Shown here: in pieces, positions 47,671-56,892 of the stretch
How positions within the stretch are numbered: position 1 is the first letter of the stretch
How the letters are laid out: each line of letters opens with the position of its first letter
NCBI RefSeq assembly: GCF_018614525.1
Contig: NZ_JAGGOL010000039.1
Coordinates: 1-64,000, forward strand
Direction of reading: 5' to 3'
Length of the DNA stretch: 64,000 nt
Origin: Streptomyces sp. ISL-11
GTDB lineage: Bacteria > Actinomycetota > Actinomycetes > Streptomycetales > Streptomycetaceae
The notes under the pieces: model-generated
Told to the model about the DNA's origin: nothing
What the model saw: the letters and a program-made list of their open reading frames with translations, nothing else
Databases searched by the model: none
Made by a program: the position numbers and the translations under genes

Positions 47671-49935
47671 CTACTTCACCGGCTCCGGCTCCGGCGACTC
47701 CGCCTTCTCGCCGTCCTCCTCCGGCTGGGCCGGGGTCCGGACCGAGTCGAGGAGCAGCTGGGCCACGTCCACGACCTGGATGGACTCCTTGGCCTTGCCG
47801 TCGTTCTTCTTGCCGTTGACCGAGTCGGTCAGCATGACGAGACAGAAGGGGCAGGCGGTGGAGACGATGTCCGGGTTGAGGGCCAGCGCCTCGTCCACGC
47901 GCTCGTTGTTGATGCGCTTGCCGATCCGCTCCTCCATCCACATGCGCGCGCCGCCCGCGCCGCAGCAGAAGCCGCGCTCCTTGTGGCGGTGCATCTCCTC
48001 GTTGCGCAGGCCCGGCACCTTCGCGATGATCTCGCGCGGCGGCGTGTAGACCTTGTTGTGGCGGCCCAGGTAGCAGGGGTCGTGATAGGTGATCAGACCC
48101 TCGACCGGGGTGACCGGGATCAGCTTGCCCTCGTCGATGAGGTGCTGGAGCAGCTGGGTGTGGTGGATGACCTCGTACTCGCCGCCGAGCTGCGGGTACT
48201 CGTTCGCGATGGTGTTGAAGCAGTGCGGGCAGGTCGCGACGATCTTCTTCTTCGCCTTCTCGACCTTGACGCCCTCATCGGCATCCTCGCCGAACGCCAT
48301 GTTCAGCATCTCGACGTTCTGCTGGCCGAGCTGCTGGAACAGGAACTCGTTGCCCAGGCGGCGGGCGGAGTCACCGGTGCAGTTCTCCTCGCCGCCCATG
48401 ATCGCGAACTTCACGCCCGCGATGTGCAGGAGCTCCGCGAACGCCTTGGTGGTCTTCTTGGCGCGGTCCTCCAGGGCGCCGGCGCAGCCGACCCAGTAGA
48501 GGTAGTCGACCTCGGTGAGGTCCTCGATGTCCTTGCCGACGACCGGGATCTCGAAGTCGACCTCCTTGGTCCACGCCAGACGCTGCTTCTTGGCGAGGCC
48601 CCAGGGGTTGCCCTTCTTCTCCAGGTTCTTGAGCATCGTGCCCGCCTCGGACGGGAAGGAGCTCTCGATCATCACCTGGTAGCGGCGCATGTCGACGATG
48701 TGGTCGACGTGCTCGATGTCGACCGGGCACTGCTCGACGCACGCACCGCACGTGGTGCACGACCACAGCACGTCCGGGTCGATGACGCCGTTCTCCTCAA
48801 GGGTGCCGATCAGCGGGCGCTCGGCCTCGGCCAGCGCTGCCGCCGGGACGTCCTTGAGCTGCTCCTCGGTGGCCTTCTCCTCGCCCTCGGCGTTCTTGCC
48901 GCCGCCCGCGAGCAGGTACGGCGCCTTGGCGTGCGCGTGGTCGCGCAGGGCCATGATCAGCAGCTTCGGGGACAGCGGCTTGCCGGTGTTCCAGGCGGGG
49001 CACTGCGACTGGCAGCGGCCGCACTCGGTGCAGGTGGAGAAGTCGAGGATGCCCTTCCAGGAGAACTCCTCGACCTTGGAGACGCCGAAGACGTCGTCCT
49101 CGCCCGGGTCCTCGAAGTCGATCGGCTTGCCCTCGCTGACCATCGGCTGGAGCGCGCCGAGGGCGACGTCGCCGCTCGCCTCGCGCTTGAACCAGATGTT
49201 CGGGAAGGCGAGGAAGCGGTGCCAGGCGACGCCCATGTCCGTCTTCAGCGCGACCGTGATCATCCAGATGAAGGACGTCGCGATCTTCAGGCCCGCGAAG
49301 AAGTAGGTGAGGTTCTGGAGCGTCGAGACGTCCATCCCCTCCAGCCACGAGACAACCGGGTACGAGACGAAGAACGAGGCATCGTAGCCGTCCACGTGGT
49401 GCTGGGCGCCTTCGAGCGCGTGCAGCATGAAGATGCAGACGCCGACGATGAGGATGACGGCCTCGACGAAGTACGCCTGGCCGGTGTTGGAGCCGGCGAA
49501 GCGGGACTTGCGGCCCGGCTTGCCCGGCCGGTTCAGCTGCCGGATGACGATGAGGGTCAGGATGCCGAGCGCGGTCATCGTGCCGAGGAACTCGACGAAG
49601 ACGTTGTACGGGGTCCATTCGCCGATGATCGGCAGGAGCCAGTCGGCCTTGAAGAGCTGACCGATGGCGTTGACGATCGTCAGCAGCAGCGAGAAGAAGC
49701 CGACCGCCACGAACCAGTGCGCGACGCCGACGATGCCCCACTTGTTCATGCGCGTATGGCCGAGGAATTCCTTGGCGACCGTGACCGTGCGCTGCGTGGG
49801 GTCGCCCGTACGGGTTCCGGCGGCCACGGGCTGGCCGAGTCGTACGAAGCGGTAGATCTGCAGGATGGCACGGCCGAACAGCGCGACGCCGACCGCGATG
49901 AGAACCAGCGACACGATGATCGCGGCGAGTTGCAT
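47671..49935 (-). CDS. Membrane iron-sulfur oxidoreductase (HdrD/GlpC-like, Rv0338c type)
   Basis: This 754-residue protein has an N-terminal membrane domain with about five or six helices and conserved His (for example GVAHWFVAVGFFSLLLTIVN), similar to NarI-type haem domains. Two 4Fe-4S motifs follow: FSTCTECGRCQSQCP and WSCTTCGACVEQCP. The C-terminus has two CCG-type domains: YWVGCAGALEDRAKKTTKAF with EENCTGDSARRLGNE, then TYHDPCYLGRHNKVYTPPRE with KERGFCCGAGGARMWMEE. This is the architecture of quinone-linked oxidoreductases conserved and often essential in actinobacteria. It is divergent from the dnaK operon across 297 bp. The electron donor is unknown. Confidence 0.9.
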   Translation of the reverse strand: MQLAAIIVSLVLIAVGVALFGRAILQIYRFVRLGQPVAAGTRTGDPTQRTVTVAKEFLGHTRMNKWGIVGVAHWFVAVGFFSLLLTIVNAIGQLFKADWLLPIIGEWTPYNVFVEFLGTMTALGILTLIVIRQLNRPGKPGRKSRFAGSNTGQAYFVEAVILIVGVCIFMLHALEGAQHHVDGYDASFFVSYPVVSWLEGMDVSTLQNLTYFFAGLKIATSFIWMITVALKTDMGVAWHRFLAFPNIWFKREASGDVALGALQPMVSEGKPIDFEDPGEDDVFGVSKVEEFSWKGILDFSTCTECGRCQSQCPAWNTGKPLSPKLLIMALRDHAHAKAPYLLAGGGKNAEGEEKATEEQLKDVPAAALAEAERPLIGTLEENGVIDPDVLWSCTTCGACVEQCPVDIEHVDHIVDMRRYQVMIESSFPSEAGTMLKNLEKKGNPWGLAKKQRLAWTKEVDFEIPVVGKDIEDLTEVDYLYWVGCAGALEDRAKKTTKAFAELLHIAGVKFAIMGGEENCTGDSARRLGNEFLFQQLGQQNVEMLNMAFGEDADEGVKVEKAKKKIVATCPHCFNTIANEYPQLGGEYEVIHHTQLLQHLIDEGKLIPVTPVEGLITYHDPCYLGRHNKVYTPPREIIAKVPGLRNEEMHRHKERGFCCGAGGARMWMEERIGKRINNERVDEALALNPDIVSTACPFCLVMLTDSVNGKKNDGKAKESIQVVDVAQLLLDSVRTPAQPEEDGEKAESPEPEPVK

Positions 49936-50141
49936 GGTGGCTCCTCGGCCTCCGAGAGCGAACTATTACTAACGGGTAACTTATCCAGTCCGTACGAGAC
50001 TACTCACTCACCCGCGCGCGATATAGCCGCACCGCCGGTGATCTGTGTCGCTCAGGGCAGCCTCACTGCGAGATGCGGGGGCCCTGGGCCTGCCGTGACG
50101 CCGCCTGCCGGCCCTTGCCTGCGCATAAGTCCAGCATAAGA

Positions 50142-50162
50142 GTTGAGTCGCCCCGACTCAGC
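50142..50162 (+). promoter_or_regulatory. HAIR box 1 (HspR site, imperfect)
   Basis: GTTGAGT-N7-ACTCAGC resembles the HAIR consensus CTTGAGT-N7-ACTCAAG with two changes. It lies 71 bp upstream of the dnaK start, 31 bp from the perfect box. Confidence 0.8.
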
Positions 50163-50166
50163 TCCG

Positions 50167-50214
50167 TTGACAGCGGCGAATCCGTGTTGCACCCTTGAGT
50201 CTGTTCCACTCAAG
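50167..50214 (+). promoter_or_regulatory. dnaK promoter with perfect HAIR box 2 (HspR operator)
   Basis: CTTGAGT-CTGTTCC-ACTCAAG (50194-50214) is a perfect HAIR element, the site where the HspR repressor binds with DnaK as co-repressor. TTGACA at 50167-50172 is a consensus -35. With 17 bp spacing the -10 would be CACCCT (50190-50195), running into the operator, so bound HspR would cover the promoter. The gene order ending in hspR closes the feedback loop. Confidence 0.88.
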
Positions 50215-50232
50215 TCAGCTGGAGGAATCGAC

Positions 50233-52098
50233 ATGGCACGTGCGGTCGGCATCGACCTGGGTACGACGAACTCCGTCGTCAGTGTTCTCGAAGGCGGTGA
50301 GCCCACCGTCATCACCAACGCCGAGGGCGCCAGGACCACGCCGTCCGTCGTCGCCTTCGCGAAGAACGGCGAGGTGCTCGTCGGCGAGGTCGCCAAGCGT
50401 CAGGCAGTCACCAACGTCGATCGGACGATCCGCTCGGTCAAGCGCCACATGGGCACTGACTGGAAGATCAACATCGATGGCAAGGACTTCAACCCGCAGC
50501 AGATGAGCGCCTTCATCCTGCAGAAGCTGAAGCGGGACGCCGAGGCATACCTGGGCGAGAAGGTCGTCGACGCGGTCATCACCGTCCCGGCGTACTTCAA
50601 CGACTCCGAGCGTCAGGCGACCAAGGAGGCCGGCGAGATCGCGGGTCTGAACGTCCTGCGTATTGTCAACGAGCCGACGGCGGCCGCCCTGGCCTACGGT
50701 CTCGACAAGGACGACCAGACCATTCTCGTCTTCGACCTCGGTGGCGGCACGTTCGACGTCTCGCTGCTGGAGATCGGCGACGGCGTCGTCGAGGTCAAGG
50801 CCACCAACGGTGACAACCACCTCGGTGGTGACGACTGGGACCAGCGCGTCGTCGACTACCTGGTCAAGCAGTTCCAGAACGGCCACGGCGTCGACCTGTC
50901 CAAGGACAAGATGGCCCTCCAGCGTCTCCGCGAGGCCGCTGAGAAGGCGAAGATCGAGCTGTCCTCGTCCACCGAGACCTCGATCAACCTGCCCTACATC
51001 ACGGCGTCCGCCGAGGGCCCCCTGCACCTGGACGAGAAGCTCACCCGCGCGCAGTTCCAGCAGCTGACCGCGGACCTCCTCGACCGCTGCAAGACGCCGT
51101 TCCACAACGTCATCAAGGACGCGGGTATCAACCTGTCCGAGATCGACCACGTGGTCCTGGTCGGCGGCTCCACCCGCATGCCGGCCGTCGCCGAGCTCGT
51201 CAAGGAGCTGACCGGCGGCAAGGAGGCCAACAAGGGCGTCAACCCGGACGAGGTCGTCGCCATCGGCGCCTCGCTCCAGGCCGGTGTCCTCAAGGGTGAG
51301 GTCAAGGACGTCCTGCTCCTCGACGTCACCCCGCTGTCCCTCGGTATCGAGACCAAGGGCGGCATCATGACCAAGCTGATCGAGCGCAACACCACGATCC
51401 CGACCAAGCGCTCCGAGATCTTCACGACGGCCGAGGACAACCAGCCGTCCGTGCAGATCCAGGTCTACCAGGGCGAGCGCGAGATCGCGGCGTACAACAA
51501 GAAGCTCGGCATGTTCGAGCTGACCGGCCTGCCGCCGGCCCCGCGTGGCGTCCCGCAGATCGAGGTCTCCTTCGACATCGACGCCAACGGCATCATGCAC
51601 GTGACCGCGAAGGACCTCGGCACGGGCAAGGAGCAGAAGATGACCGTCACCGGCGGCTCCTCGCTCGCCAAGGACGAGGTCGACCGGATGCGCCAGGAGG
51701 CCGAGCAGTACGCGGAGGAGGACCACCGCCGCCGCGAGGCCGCCGAGACCCGTAACCAGGGCGAGCAGCTCGTCTACCAGACCGAGAAGTTCCTCAAGGA
51801 CAACGAGGAGAAGGTCCCGGCCGACGTCAAGACCGAGGTCGAGACCGCCGTCGCCGAGCTGAAGGAAAAGCTCAAGGGCGAGGACACGGCCGAGATCCGC
51901 ACCGCGACCGAGAAGGTCGCCGCGGTCAGCCAGAAGCTCGGCCAGGCGATGTACGCCGACGCCCAGGCCGCCCAGGGTGCCGCCGGCGCCGAGGGTGCCG
52001 AGGGTGCGGGCGCCGGCGCCGGTCACGCCAAGGCCGAGGACGACGTCGTCGACGCCGAGATCGTGGACGACGAGAAGCCCAAGGGCGGTGCGGCGTGA
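50233..52098 (+). CDS. dnaK: Chaperone DnaK (Hsp70)
   Basis: The protein has 621 residues from the ATG at 50233 (GGAGGA upstream). The ATPase domain starts with [20 protein letters not shown] and contains [20 protein letters not shown] and the interdomain linker [20 protein letters not shown]. The substrate domain ([20 protein letters not shown]) and a lid with an Ala/Gly-rich end and acidic tail ([13 protein letters not shown]) follow. DnaK folds proteins with DnaJ and GrpE and, in streptomycetes, also acts as co-repressor with HspR at its own operator. The stop overlaps grpE (GTGA). Confidence 0.99.
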   Translation: MARAVGIDLGTTNSVVSVLEGGEPTVITNAEGARTTPSVVAFAKNGEVLVGEVAKRQAVTNVDRTIRSVKRHMGTDWKINIDGKDFNPQQMSAFILQKLKRDAEAYLGEKVVDAVITVPAYFNDSERQATKEAGEIAGLNVLRIVNEPTAAALAYGLDKDDQTILVFDLGGGTFDVSLLEIGDGVVEVKATNGDNHLGGDDWDQRVVDYLVKQFQNGHGVDLSKDKMALQRLREAAEKAKIELSSSTETSINLPYITASAEGPLHLDEKLTRAQFQQLTADLLDRCKTPFHNVIKDAGINLSEIDHVVLVGGSTRMPAVAELVKELTGGKEANKGVNPDEVVAIGASLQAGVLKGEVKDVLLLDVTPLSLGIETKGGIMTKLIERNTTIPTKRSEIFTTAEDNQPSVQIQVYQGEREIAAYNKKLGMFELTGLPPAPRGVPQIEVSFDIDANGIMHVTAKDLGTGKEQKMTVTGGSSLAKDEVDRMRQEAEQYAEEDHRRREAAETRNQGEQLVYQTEKFLKDNEEKVPADVKTEVETAVAELKEKLKGEDTAEIRTATEKVAAVSQKLGQAMYADAQAAQGAAGAEGAEGAGAGAGHAKAEDDVVDAEIVDDEKPKGGAA

Positions 52099-52748
52099 CC
52101 GAGGAGACCCCGGGCTTCAACGAGAACGAGAAGCCTGAAGTCCCCTCCGACGCCACCACCCCCGAAGACGCGGCGCAGGGCGCCGGGTCCGCCGACAAGG
52201 CGGGCCCGGCCCCCACCGGGGAAGAACTGGTCGAGGTAGGGCTCCAGGCACAGCTGGACCAGGCCCAGTCGGCGCTCAACGAGCGCACGGCGGACCTCCA
52301 GCGGCTCCAGGCCGAGTACCAGAACTACCGTCGCCGAGTGGAGCGGGACCGGGTCACGGTCAAGGAGATCGCCATCGCGAACCTCCTGTCCGAGCTCCTC
52401 CCGACGCTCGACGACGTCGGCCGCGCCCGTGAGCACGGCGAGCTCGTCGGCGGCTTCAAGTCCGTCGCCGAGTCGCTGGAGACGGTCGTCGCCAAGATGG
52501 GCCTCCAGCAGTTCGGCAAGGAGGGCGAGCCCTTCGACCCGCTGGTGCACGAGGCGCTGATGCACTCCTACGCGCCGGACGTCACCGAGACCACGTGCGT
52601 GCAGATTCTGCAGCCGGGGTATCGGATCGGCGAGCGGACGATCCGCCCCGCGCGGGTCGCCGTGGCGGAGCCCCAGCCGGGCGCCCAGAAGGGCGACGGC
52701 GAGGGCGACGAGCCGGCCGAGGAGAGCGGTGGCCCGGACCAGGGCTGA
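52095..52748 (+). CDS. grpE: Nucleotide exchange factor GrpE
   Basis: The protein has 217 residues. An acidic disordered start leads to the long dimerisation helix ([32 protein letters not shown]) and the beta-wing head ([59 protein letters not shown]). GrpE releases ADP from DnaK and can act as a thermosensor. It starts with GTG in the GTGA overlap with dnaK and precedes dnaJ by 72 bp. Confidence 0.98.
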   Translation: MTEETPGFNENEKPEVPSDATTPEDAAQGAGSADKAGPAPTGEELVEVGLQAQLDQAQSALNERTADLQRLQAEYQNYRRRVERDRVTVKEIAIANLLSELLPTLDDVGRAREHGELVGGFKSVAESLETVVAKMGLQQFGKEGEPFDPLVHEALMHSYAPDVTETTCVQILQPGYRIGERTIRPARVAVAEPQPGAQKGDGEGDEPAEESGGPDQG

Positions 52749-52820
52749 CGCGATCCAGGCCGGCCCGATCAAGGCTGACGCGATGAACGACCGCAGGGAC
52801 CGGAAGGAGGGGCGCCGAGG

Positions 52821-53999
52821 ATGAGCACGAAGGACTTCGTGGAGAAGGACTACTACAAGGTCCTCGGCGTGCCCAAGGACGCCACCGAGGCCGAGATCAA
52901 GAAGGCGTACCGGAAGCTCGCCCGCGAGAACCACCCGGACGCCAACAAGGGCGACGCCAAGGCCGAGGAGCGCTTCAAGGAGATCTCCGAGGCCAATGAC
53001 ATCCTGGCCGATCCCAAGCGGCGCAAGGAGTACGACGAGGCGCGCGCCCTGTTCGGGAGCGGTGGCTTCCGTCCCGGGCCGGGCGGCGCCGGCGCCGGCG
53101 GTTCGTTCAACTTCGACCTGGGCGACCTCTTCGGAGGCGGCGCCCAGGGCGGAGGGGCCGGCGGCGGCTTCGGCGGCGGTCTCGGCGACGTCTTCGGCGG
53201 TCTGTTCAACCGGGGCGCCGGCACCCGCACCCAGCCGCGCCGAGGCCAGGACATCGAGTCCGAGGTGTCGCTCAACTTCACCGAGGCGGTCGACGGGGCC
53301 ACGGTCCCGCTGCGAATGTCCTCCTCGGCGGCCTGCAAGGCGTGCTCCGGCACGGGCGACAAAAACGGTACGCCTCGGGTCTGCCCGACCTGTGTCGGCA
53401 CCGGTCAGGTCTCGCACGGCTCGGGCGGCGGCTTCTCGCTGACCGACCCCTGCCCCGACTGCAAGGGCCGCGGGCTCATCCCCGAGAACCCCTGCGACAC
53501 GTGCAAGGGCAGCGGTCGCGCCACCTCCTCCCGCACCATGCAGGTCCGTATCCCGGCGGGCGTCTCCGACGGCCAGCGGATCCGGCTGCGCGGCAAGGGA
53601 GCCCCGGGCGAACGCGGCGGCCCGGGCGGCGACCTGTACGTCGTCGTGCACGTCGGCAGTCACCCGGTCTTCGGCCGCAAGGGCGACAACCTCACCGTCA
53701 CCGTGCCGGTCTCGTTCGACGAGGCGGCGCTCGGCGCCGAGGTGAAGGTCCCGACGCTCGGCGGCCCGCCGGTCACCCTCAAGCTGCCCGCGGGTACGCC
53801 CAACGGCCGTACGATGCGCGCCAGGGGCAAGGGCGCCGTCCGCAAGGACGGCACCCGCGGCGATCTGCTGGTCACCGTCGAGGTGACCGTACCCACGCAG
53901 CTCGACGACAAGGCGCGTGAAGCCCTGGAGAGTTACCGCGCCGCGACGGCGGGCGAGGATCCGAGGGCCGAGCTGTTCAAGGCCGCGAAGGGAGCATGA
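52821..53999 (+). CDS. dnaJ: Chaperone DnaJ (Hsp40), zinc-finger type
   Basis: This 392-residue protein has a J domain (DYYKVLGVPKDATEAEIKKA with HPD in ARENHPDANKG) and a Gly/Phe-rich region (about residues 75-150). The four-repeat zinc domain contains CKACSGTG, CPTCVGTG, CPDCKGRG and CDTCKGSG, and a substrate domain follows (RIRLRGKGAPGERGGPGGDL). It stimulates the DnaK ATPase and delivers substrates. The ATG at 52821 follows GGAAGGAGG. It is one base from hspR, so the two are translated together. Confidence 0.98.
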   Translation: MSTKDFVEKDYYKVLGVPKDATEAEIKKAYRKLARENHPDANKGDAKAEERFKEISEANDILADPKRRKEYDEARALFGSGGFRPGPGGAGAGGSFNFDLGDLFGGGAQGGGAGGGFGGGLGDVFGGLFNRGAGTRTQPRRGQDIESEVSLNFTEAVDGATVPLRMSSSAACKACSGTGDKNGTPRVCPTCVGTGQVSHGSGGGFSLTDPCPDCKGRGLIPENPCDTCKGSGRATSSRTMQVRIPAGVSDGQRIRLRGKGAPGERGGPGGDLYVVVHVGSHPVFGRKGDNLTVTVPVSFDEAALGAEVKVPTLGGPPVTLKLPAGTPNGRTMRARGKGAVRKDGTRGDLLVTVEVTVPTQLDDKAREALESYRAATAGEDPRAELFKAAKGA

Positions 54000-54000
54000 G

Positions 54001-54465
54001 ATGGACGGCCGACGACGACGTTTCGAGCAGGCACAGCCCTTTCAGCTGACCGACGAGTCGCCGGTCTACGTCATCTCCGTGGCCGCCCAGCTGTCGGGCC
54101 TGCATCCGCAGACCCTGCGGCAGTACGACCGCCTCGGCCTGGTCTCCCCCGACCGCACGGCTGGTCGCGGCCGCCGCTATTCGGCCCGCGACATCGAACT
54201 GCTCCGCCAGGTGCAGCAGCTGTCGCAGGACGAGGGCATCAACCTCGCCGGCATCAAGCGCATCATCGAGCTGGAGAACCAGGTGGCCGCGCTGAAGGCG
54301 CGCATCGCCGAACTCCAGGGCGCGGTGGAAGGCGCCGCCATGGCCATGCAGCAGCGCGAGGCCGCGGTCCACGCCTCGTACCGCCGCGATCTGGTTCCGT
54401 ACCAGGATGTGCAGCAGACGAGCGCGCTGGTGGTGTGGCGCCCGCGGCGCGATACCGAGCGCTGA
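54001..54465 (+). CDS. hspR: Heat-shock repressor HspR (MerR family)
   Basis: The protein has 154 residues from the ATG at 54001. The MerR-type DNA-binding domain reads VYVISVAAQLSGLHPQTLRQ, YDRLGLVSPDRTAGRGRRYS, and is followed by a coiled coil (ELENQVAALKARIAELQGAV) for dimerisation. HspR binds the HAIR boxes upstream of dnaK together with DnaK and represses the operon; heat draws DnaK away. The ribosome-binding site GGGAG lies at the end of dnaJ. A hairpin follows the stop. Confidence 0.97.
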   Translation: MDGRRRRFEQAQPFQLTDESPVYVISVAAQLSGLHPQTLRQYDRLGLVSPDRTAGRGRRYSARDIELLRQVQQLSQDEGINLAGIKRIIELENQVAALKARIAELQGAVEGAAMAMQQREAAVHASYRRDLVPYQDVQQTSALVVWRPRRDTER

Positions 54466-54486
54466 CGCCGCCGCTGAACTCGTGAC

Positions 54487-54516
54487 AGGCACGCCACCCT
54501 TCGGGGTGGCGGGCCT
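54487..54516. terminator. Terminator between hspR and the convergent ATPase gene
   Basis: AGGC-ACGCCACCC and GGGTGGCG-GGCCT arms around TTCG are followed by GTTT. The UUCG tetraloop makes it especially stable. Confidence 0.8.
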
Positions 54517-54524
54517 GTTTCGCG

Positions 54525-54983
54525 TCACGCCCACGCGGCGGGCACCTTCCGGCTGATCTCGCACCAGACGGCTTTGGACTCGGTGGTGGTCAGGCCGCGG
54601 GGGAGCGAGAAGTAGTTCCAGCGGTCGGACAGTGTCTGGAGGAGGTGCAGGCCGCGGCCGTTGTCGCTGTACGGGTGGGTGGTGCGGGCGTCGGGCGGGG
54701 TGGGGCAGCTGTCCCAGACGGTCATCCGCAGGATTGCCCACTCCGACCAGCGGAGGCGTAGTTCGGCGTTGCCGGTGGTGTGCACGATGGCATTGGTGAG
54801 CATCTCCCCGGCCAACAGTTCGGCCCGGCCGACGAGTTCGGTGAGTCCGTGCGCGGTGAGCGCGGCGCGGAGGGTGGTGCGGGCGACGCGGACGGCCCGG
54901 GGGTCGTGGGGGACGTGCAGGGTGTATTCGAACGGTTCGACTGCGGGAGCGGGAAGGTGCGCGGGAGCGGGTAGGGGCAGCAC
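54525..54983 (-). CDS. ATP-binding regulatory protein (RsbW-like GHKL fold)
   Basis: The protein has 152 residues. The GHKL ATP site is visible as N box LLAGEMLTNAIVHTTGNAEL and G box SDNGRGLHLLQTLSDRWNYF. There is no phosphoacceptor domain, so it resembles RsbW-type anti-sigma kinases and the many small Streptomyces ATPases paired with XRE/DUF397 genes. It is divergent from an XRE regulator followed by two DUF397 genes, an arrangement related to the whiJ/abaA regulatory sets. The target, if it is a kinase, is not obvious. Confidence 0.82.
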   Translation of the reverse strand: MLPLPAPAHLPAPAVEPFEYTLHVPHDPRAVRVARTTLRAALTAHGLTELVGRAELLAGEMLTNAIVHTTGNAELRLRWSEWAILRMTVWDSCPTPPDARTTHPYSDNGRGLHLLQTLSDRWNYFSLPRGLTTTESKAVWCEISRKVPAAWA

Positions 54984-55092
54984 GATGCCTCCTGCGGTGG
55001 GGTGTTGGGGGCGGCCCCGGTGTCAGTGTCGTCATGCGGGCATGACGGTGCGCTTCCGGGGGCCGGATCAGGCTGCTCTGTGAGCTGCGCAA

Positions 55093-55119
55093 CACTCAAC
55101 GTAGAGTGCTAGATAGCAC
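55093..55119. promoter_or_regulatory. Two overlapping inverted repeats in the divergent ATPase/XRE promoter region
   Basis: CACTC-N6-GAGTG (55093-55108) overlaps GTGCTA-GA-TAGCAC (55106-55119). Both lie about 90-115 bp before each divergent gene. Overlapping operators of this kind suit a XRE dimer controlling both directions; this is inference. Confidence 0.55.
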
Positions 55120-55209
55120 CGTCGCAACCGGCTCTGGGGAGTTCGCCCCATCGGGGCATGCCGTGGAATCGTGTCGTGGCCGAGGTCGGGGAGCAGGGAG
55201 AGTTGACGT

Positions 55210-56061
55210 ATGACGCCCAGAACAGAGCCCACCGCCCGCCAAGCCCGTCTGGGCGTGGAGCTGCGCAGGATGCGTGAACGCGCGGGAATGACCTCCCGCG
55301 AGGCTGCGGAACTGCTGGGTGTGAGTCCGATGCAGATGAGCCACATGGAGGTCGCCCGCATCGGTGTCGGCGAGGAACGTTTGAGGAAGCTCGCGGCCCA
55401 GTACGGCTGCGACGACGCGGAGTTGGTGGACGCACTTGCTGCCATGACCGGGCGCAGAGGGCGGGGCTGGTGGGAGGACTACCGAGGTGTCCTGAGTCCG
55501 GTCCTTCTGGATCTGGCCGAGTTGGAGCACCATGCTCTGCGTTTGCGTGCGCTGCAAGTCGTGCACATCCCTGGCCTCTTGCAGACCGCAGATTATGTGC
55601 GCTCCCTCTACCGCGACACCATGCCGGAGTTGCCGCCGCAACAGGTTGAGGCGATCGTCGACTTCCGCGTGAGGCGCCGCCAAGTCCTTGACCGGACGAA
55701 TCCTCCAAGGCTAGATGTCATCGTCCATGAGGCCGCACTGCGCATTAAAGTGGGAGATCGGAAGGTCTTGCGCGACCAACTGCGTTTTCTTCTGGAGACG
55801 GCTGACCGGCCGGGAGCTACTGTGCGCGTTGTCCCTTTCGAACAGGATGGTTTTACAGGAGCGTCATTTTCCATGCTGTACGCGGAAGCGGTCGTCCGGA
55901 GGCTGGATACGGTTCAGTTCGACACCGTGCACGGCAGCATCTTCGTTGACGATGAGGAGAAACTCGCGGGCCACCGTGGTGTCCTGGACAGGGTGGAAGC
56001 GGCCGCGCTGCCGCCGTCCGAGTCGCGGAATCTCATTCGTCGTATTGAGCAACAGCTGTAG
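55210..56061 (+). CDS. XRE-family regulator with DUF5753 domain
   Basis: This 283-residue protein has an N-terminal helix-turn-helix (LGVELRRMRERAGMTSREAA, ELLGVSPMQMSHMEVARIGV). A C-terminal DUF5753 domain follows (YRGVLSPVLLDLAELEHHAL, VVHIPGLLQTADYVRSLYRD, VDFRVRRRQVLDRTNPPRLD, VIVHEAALRI). Proteins of this type in Streptomyces pair with DUF397 proteins and GHKL ATPases and influence development or antibiotic production (whiJ-like sets). Here all three partners are present. The ATG at 55210 follows GGGAGAG. Confidence 0.88.
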   Translation: MTPRTEPTARQARLGVELRRMRERAGMTSREAAELLGVSPMQMSHMEVARIGVGEERLRKLAAQYGCDDAELVDALAAMTGRRGRGWWEDYRGVLSPVLLDLAELEHHALRLRALQVVHIPGLLQTADYVRSLYRDTMPELPPQQVEAIVDFRVRRRQVLDRTNPPRLDVIVHEAALRIKVGDRKVLRDQLRFLLETADRPGATVRVVPFEQDGFTGASFSMLYAEAVVRRLDTVQFDTVHGSIFVDDEEKLAGHRGVLDRVEAAALPPSESRNLIRRIEQQL

Positions 56062-56069
56062 GGGTCGGA

Positions 56070-56264
56070 ATGTTGTCGCCACTTGCTTGGCAGAAGAGCA
56101 CGTACTCGGCTGGCACCACGGGGAACGAGTGCGTCGAACTAGCCCGGACGGACGGCGTCGTGCTCCTTCGCGAAAGCGACGAGCCCGACATGGCCATAAC
56201 CACCACACGGCATCGGCTCGTCGCCTTCATACATGCCCTCAAGGAAGGAAGGTTGCATAGATGA
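56070..56264 (+). CDS. DUF397 protein 1
   Basis: This 64-residue protein shows the DUF397 pattern: LAWQKSTYSAGTTGNECVEL, ARTDGVVLLRESDEP and RLVAFIHALKEGRLHR. Such proteins act as small partners of the XRE regulator encoded just before them. The ATG at 56070 lies 8 bp past the XRE stop (GGGG nearby), and the end overlaps the second DUF397 gene by 4 bp. Confidence 0.88.
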   Translation: MLSPLAWQKSTYSAGTTGNECVELARTDGVVLLRESDEPDMAITTTRHRLVAFIHALKEGRLHR

Positions 56265-56467
56265 TCGCGTGGCAGAAGAGTTCCTTCTCGGCCTCCGCTT
56301 CGGGCAATGAGTGCGTCGAACTCGCCCGCGTCGACGACGCGATTCGCATACGCGAAAGCGACGAGCCCGGAACGGTGGTAGCCGCCACCCGGCGCGCGCT
56401 CCACGCCTTCATGCGCGCGGCCCAAGCGGGACGCCTGGATCGCCCTCACCGCCACCCCCGCCCGTAA
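56261..56467 (+). CDS. DUF397 protein 2
   Basis: This 68-residue protein is a close paralogue of the previous one: IAWQKSSFSASASGNECVEL, ARVDDAIRIRESDEP and LHAFMRAAQAGRLDR. It starts in the ATGA overlap after GGAAGGA. Tandem DUF397 genes behind one XRE gene are common and may give alternative partners to the same regulator. Confidence 0.88.
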   Translation: MIAWQKSSFSASASGNECVELARVDDAIRIRESDEPGTVVAATRRALHAFMRAAQAGRLDRPHRHPRP

Positions 56468-56892
56468 CCGGGTCTCCGTCGGCCGACCACCCCGCACCAG
56501 CCCCATTTATCTGCCGGAAGGTAAATTCGAGCGTGGCTGCCGCAATGCCCGGCTCGGAATCCGGGTGGGGCGGCAGCCGCGCGTCGAACCCCATTCCGTT
56601 TGTCGTAACTCTTTTCGGTTCTCGTGCGCGCCATTGTCCCGAAGAAGCGCCCCACAGGCCACATTCATCCACTCCCGCACCACGCGTTCGCCTCACGTGG
56701 ATGAATCCTGCAATTCACTGCAGTTGGTTTCCGGCAGGGGTTGCGAAGTCCCCCCGGGGTGTAGCTAATCTTTTAATACGTTCAACTCCCTGGGCGCAAA
56801 AGGTTTTGCGCTGTGTCCCGCCGAGGCAGGGGTCTGAGCACGTATGCCCCACATCGGCCAGGGTGTAGACGCCGCGACACCGAGGAGATGTC
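56468..56892. other. Promoter region of the lasso peptide cluster
   Basis: About 425 bp with no convincing gene. It is less GC-rich than its surroundings between 56500 and 56800 and contains the candidate promoter at 56741-56771. The transcribed leader from there to the precursor start would be about 110 bases long. Confidence 0.5.
56741..56771 (+). promoter_or_regulatory. Candidate promoter of the lasso peptide operon
   Basis: TTGCGA (56741-56746) and TAATCT (56766-56771) are 19 bp apart. This is slightly long for the housekeeping sigma, but it is the best pair in the region. TTTTAATACG directly after is AT-rich. Confidence 0.35.
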
